From contig CAMCWG010000054.1 in NCBI GenBank assembly GCA_945882005.1, positions 1-12,845 of the forward strand: DNA of 12,845 nucleotides, in the 5' to 3' direction. Shown in pieces: positions 7,660-12,845 of the stretch. Every line of letters begins with the position of its first letter. Position 1 is the first letter of the stretch. The notes beneath the pieces are model-generated. The model did not search any database, had not been told where the DNA came from, and worked only from the letters and a program-made list of their open reading frames with translations. This DNA comes from Bordetella parapertussis (lineage in GTDB: Bacteria; Pseudomonadota; Gammaproteobacteria; Burkholderiales; Burkholderiaceae_B). Made by a program: the position numbers and the translations under genes.

Positions 7660-8982
7660 ATGTCAGCCCCAAAAGTCGGTTTTGTCAGTCTTGGCTGTCC
7701 CAAGGCACTCGTAGACTCTGAACGCATCCTCACGCAGCTGCGTACCGAGGGCTATCAAATCGTGCCTGACTACGACAACGCCGACGTGGTGGTCGTCAAC
7801 ACCTGCGGCTTTATCGACAGCGCAAAAGCGGAATCTCTCGACGCAATTGGCGAAGCGATCGCTGAAAACGGACGCGTCATTGTCACGGGCTGTATGGGCG
7901 TTGAAGAATCCGTCATCCGCGCGGCCCATCCGAGCGTGCTGGCCGTCACCGGGCCGCAGCAATATGAACAAGTAGTACGTGCCGTTCACGAGGCGGCGCC
8001 CCCAAGCGCAACGCACGATCCATTTACCGATCTTGTTCCGCCTCAAGGCATCAAACTCACGCCGCGCCACTACGCCTATTTGAAAATATCGGAAGGCTGT
8101 AACCACCGTTGCAGCTTTTGCATTATCCCTTCGATGCGTGGCGACCTTGTGAGTCGTCCTGTGGGCGACGTGCTCGACGAGGCGCAACGACTCGCAAAGG
8201 CGGGAGTTAAAGAGTTACTCGTTATTTCTCAGGACACCAGCGCGTATGGGGTCGATGTCAAATACCGCAGCGGCTTCTGGAATGGCAGGCCTGTAAAAAC
8301 CAGAATGACCGAGCTGTGTTCAGCTCTGTCGGAACTGGATATTTGGGTCAGGCTGCATTATGTTTACCCCTACCCAAGCGTGGATGAAGTCATTCCACTG
8401 ATGGCGCAAGGCAAGATCCTCCCTTATCTGGACATCCCCTTTCAGCATGCCAGTCCACGCATCCTGAAAGCGATGAAGCGACCAGCCTTCGAAGACAAGA
8501 CGCTTGCGCGTATTCACCGCTGGCGAGAAGAGTGTCCAGACCTTACGTTGCGCTCAACATTCATTGTTGGCTTTCCTGGCGAAACCGAAAGTGATTTCCA
8601 ATACCTGCTCGATTGGATGTCGCAAGCGCAACTCGATCGCGTCGGCTGCTTCCAGTACTCACCTGTCGAAGGTGCGCCTGCGAACGCCTTGGAGGGTGCC
8701 GTACCTGACGAGGTTAAGCAAGAACGCTGGGGCCGCTTCATGGCTCATCAACAAGCGATTTCGACCGAGCGACTCGCTCGTAAAGTCGGCAAAGAAATTG
8801 AAGTCTTGGTTGACGAGGTGGACGAGGACGGCGCGGTCGGTCGCTCTAGCGCAGATGCCCCCGAAATCGATGGCTGCGTGTATGTTGACAGCCAGGCGAC
8901 ACTCAAACCCGGAGACAAAATACGCGTGCGTGTGACGGACTCTGACGAGTACGACCTGTGGGCCGAGCACCTTCAGTCTTAA
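7660..8982 (+). CDS. rimO: Ribosomal protein S12 methylthiotransferase RimO
   Basis: Radical SAM enzyme that adds a methylthio group to the conserved aspartate of ribosomal protein S12 (Asp88/89 in E. coli). It has 440 residues, the expected length. The N-terminal MTTase domain supplies three cluster cysteines: Cys13 in [12 protein letters not shown], Cys49 in NTCGFIDSA and Cys78 in TGCMG. The radical SAM motif is [18 protein letters not shown], with Cys147, Cys151 and Cys154. Further hallmarks are DIPFQHAS (258-265) and [12 protein letters not shown] (299-310). The C-terminal TRAM domain (about 372-438) ends in [19 protein letters not shown] and the S12-type C-terminus favour RimO over MiaB. 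The fmt gene follows after 11 bases, suggesting one transcript. Confidence 0.97.
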   Translation: MSAPKVGFVSLGCPKALVDSERILTQLRTEGYQIVPDYDNADVVVVNTCGFIDSAKAESLDAIGEAIAENGRVIVTGCMGVEESVIRAAHPSVLAVTGPQQYEQVVRAVHEAAPPSATHDPFTDLVPPQGIKLTPRHYAYLKISEGCNHRCSFCIIPSMRGDLVSRPVGDVLDEAQRLAKAGVKELLVISQDTSAYGVDVKYRSGFWNGRPVKTRMTELCSALSELDIWVRLHYVYPYPSVDEVIPLMAQGKILPYLDIPFQHASPRILKAMKRPAFEDKTLARIHRWREECPDLTLRSTFIVGFPGETESDFQYLLDWMSQAQLDRVGCFQYSPVEGAPANALEGAVPDEVKQERWGRFMAHQQAISTERLARKVGKEIEVLVDEVDEDGAVGRSSADAPEIDGCVYVDSQATLKPGDKIRVRVTDSDEYDLWAEHLQS

Positions 8983-8993
8983 AGCTAGATCAC

Positions 8994-9992
8994 ATGACAC
9001 TGCGCGTAGGGTTTGCCGGCACTCCAGAGTTTTCACGTCTCGCATTACAGGCGATTCTTGACGCTGGCTTTACTGTGCCGCTCGTGCTGACACAGCCAGA
9101 CCGACCGTCTGGAAGAGGGCTCAAGCTCACCCCGAGCGCCGTCAAACAGCTGGCGGTAGAAGCCAGAATCCCCGTGGCACAGCCACGAAGCTTGCGCCTC
9201 AACGGCAAATATCCAGAAGACGCCGAGCTCGTACGCACGACCTTGCAGGAGGCAGCGCTTGATGTGCTCGTTGTCGCCGCCTATGGTTTGATTTTGCCGA
9301 CCTGGGCGCTCAACACCCCTCGAAGCGGCTGTTTGAACATTCACGCGAGCCTGTTGCCGCGCTGGCGCGGTGCCGCACCGATTCAGCGGGCGATTGAAGC
9401 TGGTGATACACAAACCGGTGTCACCATCATGCAGATGGACGAAGGTTTGGATACGGGCGACATGCTTTTAATCGAGCCAGTCACGATCGCTGAAACCGAC
9501 ACGGCCGCGGCACTGCACGATAAACTTGCACACTTAGGTGCAACGCTTATTGTTGATGCGCTCAAGCAACTGGAAAGCGGTGCTCTCATCGCACGCCCGC
9601 AGCCCACCGAAGGCGTGACCTACGCAGCCAAACTAGGCAAAGCCGAAGCGGTACTCGATCTCACTCTCGATGCACAAACCCTCGCGCGTCGCATTCGTGC
9701 GTTTAACCCTGTCCCTGGTGCAACCCTGCGCCTGGCAGGGATAGAGGAGCCCGTAAAGATTTGGCACGCGCAGGCTCTCAACGCCTCAGTGGCAGCGGGC
9801 GCGCAAACGCTAGACAAGGCAATGAGAACTTCACCTTTTGGTGAAGCGCACGTACTTGCGGCCTCATCCGAAGGCATTGACATTGAAACCGGGAACGGTG
9901 TGCTGCGCTTACTCGAGCTGCAGCGGGCCGGCGGAAAGCGCCAAGCAGCAGCGGTGTTTATTTCTGGGTGGTCTTGGGCTCGCGCAACTTAA
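8994..9992 (+). CDS. fmt: Methionyl-tRNA formyltransferase
   Basis: Formylates Met-tRNA(fMet) with 10-formyltetrahydrofolate for translation initiation. I chose the ATG at 8994, giving 332 residues beginning [13 protein letters not shown], the canonical Fmt start. An in-frame GTG at 8958 would lie inside rimO and add a non-conserved leader. The catalytic domain shows [19 protein letters not shown] (33-51), [19 protein letters not shown] (115-133, Asn115 and His117) and GLDTGDML (151-158, Asp153). The C-terminal OB domain includes [13 protein letters not shown] and [12 protein letters not shown], ending in [20 protein letters not shown]. After that point it stops with SWARAT, whereas relatives usually carry a tail of the LAPGDR type. 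Its last 35 bases overlap the end of the convergent SemiSWEET gene. No clear Shine-Dalgarno sequence is seen. Confidence 0.95.
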   Translation: MTLRVGFAGTPEFSRLALQAILDAGFTVPLVLTQPDRPSGRGLKLTPSAVKQLAVEARIPVAQPRSLRLNGKYPEDAELVRTTLQEAALDVLVVAAYGLILPTWALNTPRSGCLNIHASLLPRWRGAAPIQRAIEAGDTQTGVTIMQMDEGLDTGDMLLIEPVTIAETDTAAALHDKLAHLGATLIVDALKQLESGALIARPQPTEGVTYAAKLGKAEAVLDLTLDAQTLARRIRAFNPVPGATLRLAGIEEPVKIWHAQALNASVAAGAQTLDKAMRTSPFGEAHVLAASSEGIDIETGNGVLRLLELQRAGGKRQAAAVFISGWSWARAT

Positions 9993-10227
9993 GCACCAAA
10001 ATTGTGAGCGCCAGCAGGAACGTAATACTATTTGCGAAAATCAGTGGCCATGACTCAACCATCAGACCATACATCAGCCAGAGCGCAATACCAGAGGTAA
10101 ACATCACATACATCGCAAGTGAAATCGACTGTGTATCGCGGGTACGAATCGTTTTAATTGTTTGCGGGAAGAAAGCAGCTGTGGTTAAAAATGCCGCGAT
10201 ATAGCCTAGGATTTCAGGGTGAAACAC
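9958..10227 (-). CDS. SemiSWEET family sugar transporter
   Basis: Small inner-membrane protein of 89 residues with three hydrophobic helices at about 5-23, 38-56 and 62-80: the single triple-helix bundle of bacterial SemiSWEETs, which dimerise to move sugars by facilitated diffusion. The PQ motif sits in [23 protein letters not shown] (Pro21-Gln22). Trp50 and Asn66 fall where the sugar-pocket Trp and Asn are found in characterised members. The start is GTG at 10225-10227, because no ATG lies near the conserved N-terminus. It begins 6 bases after the def stop, so it is probably co-transcribed with def. Its 3' end overlaps fmt on the other strand by 35 bases. The actual substrate is unknown. 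Confidence 0.9.
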   Translation of the reverse strand: MFHPEILGYIAAFLTTAAFFPQTIKTIRTRDTQSISLAMYVMFTSGIALWLMYGLMVESWPLIFANSITFLLALTILVLKLREPKTTQK

Positions 10228-10233
10228 GCTTGG

Positions 10234-10746
10234 CTACACCCGCTCAAGTTCACGCTGCTCTTTGCGCAAGCGCGCCTTGAGTCGCGTTTGCTTGAGCATA
10301 GAAAGATGCTGTACAAAAACTTTACCATTAAGATGATCGATCTCGTGCTGGACACAGACAGCTAACAACCCCTCAGCGTCAAACTCGTAAGCCTGGCCGT
10401 CTAGGTTCAAAGCACGCACACGCACACGAGCTGGGCGATCCACCTCATCGTAGACGCCAGGAACCGACAGGCAACCCTCTTCGTACGTGTTCTGATCATC
10501 GCTCTCAGAGATAATCTCTGGATTAATCAGCACACGCAGATCGTTTTTCTCTTCACTGACGTCAATCACAACCACCCGCTCATGCACGTCTACCTGCGTC
10601 GCGGCCAACCCCACACCCGGGGCCTCGTACATGGTTTGCGCCATATCCGCCACAAGCTTGCGAATACGATCATCCACGCGAGCCACGGGCTTGGCAATTT
10701 TATGCAAGCGCTTGTCGGGATAATGCAGGATTGTTAGCAGTGCCAT
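10234..10746 (-). CDS. def: Peptide deformylase
   Basis: Removes the N-terminal formyl group from nascent proteins; a cytoplasmic Fe/Zn metalloenzyme of 170 residues, the normal length. All three deformylase motifs are intact: GVGLAATQ (44-51), EGCLS (90-94, metal ligand Cys92) and QHEIDHLNG (133-141, ligands His134 and His138, catalytic Glu135). The overall pattern is of the E. coli type. It usually sits upstream of fmt on the same strand; here fmt instead converges on it, with the SemiSWEET gene between them. The gene is divergent from dprA. The region before its ATG has no strong Shine-Dalgarno sequence. Confidence 0.97.
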   Translation of the reverse strand: MALLTILHYPDKRLHKIAKPVARVDDRIRKLVADMAQTMYEAPGVGLAATQVDVHERVVVIDVSEEKNDLRVLINPEIISESDDQNTYEEGCLSVPGVYDEVDRPARVRVRALNLDGQAYEFDAEGLLAVCVQHEIDHLNGKVFVQHLSMLKQTRLKARLRKEQRELERV

Positions 10747-10911
10747 ACGTTGACTTATTTTGGGCAGAGATTTAATCGATATTTCATTTTAATTTAATAA
10801 TTACACGTTTTCTAATAGCTGTTTTAAATCCGAACGATAGCTAAAACCAGGCTGGACAAACCCGCCCAGGCACCAACACGCCGTACAACGACCCGTGTCA
10901 CACTTTCGGGC
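10747..10911. promoter_or_regulatory. AT-rich def/dprA divergent intergenic region with candidate def promoter
   Basis: This 165-base spacer is the longest in the window, and the part at about 10770-10850 is strikingly AT-rich compared with its surroundings. On the minus strand TTAGAA (10815-10810) and TAAAAT (10791-10786) are 18 bases apart. That is a fair sigma-70 match that would start def mRNA about 30 bases before its ATG. No convincing dprA promoter was found; the 60 bases before dprA are GC-rich and lack a clear -10. Confidence 0.35.
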
Positions 10912-12036
10912 ATGCATGATTCCGCTCTTCCGACACAACGTCACGCCTACCTAAGGCTCAGTTTCGAGCCCGGTATCGGTCCCATTCTGGCGAATCGGCT
11001 CTTACGCCGATTTCCGGATCCAATCGCTTTGTATTGCGCGACACCTGAAATACTTAGCACGATCGTGCCAAGAACCCGCGCCTTGCAACTCGCCCGACCA
11101 ACCCCCTCAGACCTGCGGGCGGCAATCGAGGCCGCCCTGCAATGGTCGACCGCCGTCGGGCATGCTCTATTGACACCGGACCAAACAGAATACCCCGCCG
11201 CTCTGCTGCACACAGAGGATGCCCCCGTTGTCTTATATGCACACGGCAATCTTAAACAGCAAACGACGCAGGCTATATCGATCGTTGGCACCCGACACCC
11301 AACGGCAGACGGTCTCGATCATGCCCACGCTTTTGCGCGTAGTCTCGCCGGGCGCGACTGGTGTGTCGTAAGTGGCCTGGCCAGCGGCATAGACGCGGCA
11401 GCGCACCGCGGCGCGCTCGCGGCAGGTTCTGCCGCAGCCTCCACAATCGCGGTACTCGGAACCGGTATTGACATCATCTATCCCCGCGCGCACCAGCGTC
11501 TCGCCACACAAATTGTGGCTGAGGGCGGACTCCTTCTATCCGAATTCCGCTTGGGAACCGGACCCATCGCCGCTAACTTCCCGCGGCGTAATCGTTTGGT
11601 GGCAGGCTTAACCCGCGGCACGCTTGTGATTGAAGCAGCACTCAAAAGCGGCTCCCTCATTACGGCGCGACTGGCCGTGGACTTAGGACGTGAGGTCTTT
11701 GCACTTCCTGGTTCGATCCATTCGCCCTTAAGCCGCGGCCCACATTTCCTTATTCAGCAAGGCGCAAAGCTTGTCACCTGCGCAGAGGATATCCTTCAAG
11801 AGCTAGGTGGCTGGCAACAAGCCCCTCTAACCAACCTTGAACCGAGCGAGCACCGTGCGTCCACCCCCTCATCCCCCATCTGGAGCGCAATCGGCTACGA
11901 TCCTATTACAGAAGAGACACTGCAGAGACGCACAGCAATGCGAGCAGCAATACTTCACGAAGCGCTGCTTGACCTTGAACTCGCTGGACATATTCAGCGT
12001 CACCCCGATGGCCGCCTCAGTCGCAAACACAACTAG
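10912..12036 (+). CDS. dprA: DNA-processing protein DprA (Smf)
   Basis: DprA protects incoming single-stranded DNA and loads RecA during natural transformation; it acts in the cytoplasm. It has 374 residues, typical of the longer DprA/Smf form. An N-terminal helix-hairpin-helix-like segment (RLSFEPGIGPILANRLLRRF, about 15-34) precedes the Rossmann core, which shows SIVGTRHPTADG (123-134), VVSGLASGIDAAAHRGAL (152-169), VLGTGIDIIYP (181-191), ANFPRRNRLVAGL (221-233) and EAALKSGSLITA (241-252). A C-terminal winged-helix domain (about 320-374) contains MRAAILHEALLDLELAGHI. The gene looks complete, with no frameshift. It reads divergently from def, and azurin follows 6 bases after its stop, suggesting a shared transcript. 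Confidence 0.96.
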   Translation: MHDSALPTQRHAYLRLSFEPGIGPILANRLLRRFPDPIALYCATPEILSTIVPRTRALQLARPTPSDLRAAIEAALQWSTAVGHALLTPDQTEYPAALLHTEDAPVVLYAHGNLKQQTTQAISIVGTRHPTADGLDHAHAFARSLAGRDWCVVSGLASGIDAAAHRGALAAGSAAASTIAVLGTGIDIIYPRAHQRLATQIVAEGGLLLSEFRLGTGPIAANFPRRNRLVAGLTRGTLVIEAALKSGSLITARLAVDLGREVFALPGSIHSPLSRGPHFLIQQGAKLVTCAEDILQELGGWQQAPLTNLEPSEHRASTPSSPIWSAIGYDPITEETLQRRTAMRAAILHEALLDLELAGHIQRHPDGRLSRKHN

Positions 12037-12042
12037 GCAACC

Positions 12043-12534
12043 ATGAAAGTTAGCTCAATCTCTATGACTAGAATGACCGCACACTACGCTTTTGCCATAA
12101 CAGCTCTGCTGGGTGTTGCCGCAAATATGCCGCGCACCGCGTATGCGCAAACATGTAACGCCGTTGTGCAAAGTGATGACGCCCTGCGCTACACCCCTCA
12201 ATCCATCGAGGTGCCGAGTACGTGCAAGGACTTTACGGTGACGCTCACGCACAGCGGTCGCTTACCTGTTCTAGCCATGGGTCACAACTGGGTGCTAGCC
12301 AAACAAGCCGACATGACGGGTGTCGCCCGCACCGGAATGCTAGCAGGTGCCGCGAATCAATATGTCGATCCGACCGATCGGCGAGTCATTGCGCACACCA
12401 ATGTCATTGGTGGCGGCCAAGCCAGCTCGGTCAGTTTTCCCGTCTCTGTATTGCAGTCCGGTGAAACCTATGCATTTTTCTGCACGTTTGCAGGACACTC
12501 CCCCGTCATGCAAGGCACGCTCGTCCTAAAGTAG
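12043..12534 (+). CDS. azu: Azurin (periplasmic type I copper protein)
   Basis: Blue copper electron carrier of 163 residues. A 35-residue signal peptide ends in TAYA, leaving a mature protein of 128 residues, the same length as Pseudomonas azurin. Copper ligands are all present with exact azurin spacing: His81 in MGHNW (mature His46), Cys147 in FFCTF (mature 112), His152 in AGHS (mature 117) and axial Met156 (mature 121), with Gly80 as the carbonyl ligand. Cys38 and Cys61 form the expected disulfide (mature 3-26). The first ATG is chosen because an AGG lies 6 bases before it; internal Met8 and Met11 have no such site. Azurins carry electrons to nitrite reductase, cytochrome oxidases or aromatic amine dehydrogenases; the partner here is not in the window. 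The stop is 1 base from the convergent YggS-family stop. Confidence 0.96.
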   Translation: MKVSSISMTRMTAHYAFAITALLGVAANMPRTAYAQTCNAVVQSDDALRYTPQSIEVPSTCKDFTVTLTHSGRLPVLAMGHNWVLAKQADMTGVARTGMLAGAANQYVDPTDRRVIAHTNVIGGGQASSVSFPVSVLQSGETYAFFCTFAGHSPVMQGTLVLK

Positions 12535-12535
12535 G

Positions 12536-12845
12536 CTAACCGCGCGAACCGAATATTGCAGAGCCAACGCGGATTTCCGTTGAGCCTTCTTCAATCGCAA
12601 TTTCAAAATCGCCGCTCATGCCCATCGACAAACGGTCTAGCGCTATGCCTTCGATCGCTTCCTGGCGCGCACGCTCTTGCAACTGTTTAAGTTGAGAAAA
12701 ACACGCGCGAACAGCGTGCTGATCTTCAGAAAGGACCGCCATTGTCATGAGGCCCCGCACGCGCAATGTCTGATAGCGCGTAAGTTTGCGCAAGAATTCA
12801 AATAGTTCGGCTGGCTCGAGCCCTGACTTTGTCTCTTCCGGTGAG
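12536..12845 (-). CDS. YggS/PLPBP family pyridoxal phosphate homeostasis protein (5' end outside window)
   Basis: C-terminal portion, about 102 residues, of a YggS/PROSC family protein. These PLP-binding, enzymatically inactive barrel proteins buffer pyridoxal phosphate and keep amino- and keto-acid pools balanced. The frame stays open to the right edge (base 12845), so the gene begins beyond the window; a TTG at 12793 is internal. Visible blocks are ETKSGLEPAEL near the edge, LRVRGLMTMA, and LDRLSMGMSGDFEIAIEEGSTEIRVGSAIFGSRG. These match the conserved SGM..GMS.D...AI..G.T..R.G.AIFG pattern of the family. It converges on azurin with a single base between the stops. Confidence 0.93.
   Translation of the reverse strand, partial: SPEETKSGLEPAELFEFLRKLTRYQTLRVRGLMTMAVLSEDQHAVRACFSQLKQLQERARQEAIEGIALDRLSMGMSGDFEIAIEEGSTEIRVGSAIFGSRG

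Noticed and set aside
7663..8187. 174-codon open frame on the minus strand opposite rimO
   Set aside because: It is wholly antisense to strongly conserved RimO motifs and its translation has no recognisable domain; it is a shadow of the GC-rich real gene.
8958..8993. Upstream GTG start for fmt overlapping rimO
   Set aside because: The extra 12 residues are not Fmt-like, and the ATG at 8994 gives the canonical N-terminus.
10506..10520. CAGAGAT-A-ATCTCTG inverted repeat with 7-bp arms
   Set aside because: It lies inside def and encodes a conserved stretch (PEIISES), so chance codon choice is the simpler explanation; no following T-run and no promoter nearby.
10750..10755. TTGACT as a -35 box for dprA
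   Set aside because: No acceptable -10 lies 16-18 bases downstream, and the position is about 160 bases before the dprA start.
1..12845. Mobile element, prophage, CRISPR array, toxin-antitoxin or defence system
   Set aside because: All long frames are accounted for by housekeeping, sensing or transport families; no transposase, integrase, regular spaced repeats or small paired ORFs were seen.

Overview
The window looks like an ordinary chromosomal segment of a betaproteobacterium, most likely of the order Burkholderiales. The evidence is the block rsmB, DUF4390, ntrY-type kinase, NtrX-like regulator, the neighbouring def, fmt and dprA genes, and a copper protein that lines up residue for residue with azurin. 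Base composition is moderately GC-rich throughout. I saw no insertion sequence, phage gene, CRISPR array, tRNA or rRNA. Coding density is very high: no gap between genes exceeds 165 bases, so no stretch over 300 bases lacks a gene.

Layout. (1) 1-675 (+) is the 3' part of a BioC-like SAM methyltransferase. Its end overlaps that of a convergent TSUP (TauE/SafE) membrane protein at 661-1479 (-). (2) A 107-base divergent spacer separates TSUP from an XdhC-family protein at 1587-2573 (+). The spacer carries a perfect 14-bp palindrome that may overlap both -10 boxes. (3) 2601-7560 (-) reads, in transcription order, as rsmB, a DUF4390 protein, an NtrY-type histidine kinase and an NtrX-like response regulator. 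It is probably one operon, and the regulator lacks the sigma-54 AAA+ domain. (4) 7660-9992 (+) is rimO followed by fmt. (5) 9958-10746 (-) is def followed by a SemiSWEET sugar transporter, converging on and overlapping fmt. (6) 10912-12534 (+) is dprA followed by azurin. (7) 12536-12845 (-) is the C-terminal part of a YggS/PLPBP family protein cut by the window edge.

Themes. The 6.2-10.7 kb region concentrates translation-quality genes: RsmB modifies 16S rRNA, RimO modifies ribosomal protein S12, Fmt formylates initiator tRNA and Def removes the formyl group. The kinase/regulator pair is a membrane-sensing two-component system whose short regulator cannot activate sigma-54 by the usual route. 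Azurin is a periplasmic electron carrier that seems to share a transcript with the DNA-uptake factor DprA.

I did not find an undescribed system. The observations most worth checking are the AAA+-less NtrX-like regulator, the convergent def-SemiSWEET/fmt arrangement with its unusual fmt end, the dprA-azurin pairing, the palindromic divergent promoter, and a 13-bp tandem duplication that supplies the xdhC stop codon.
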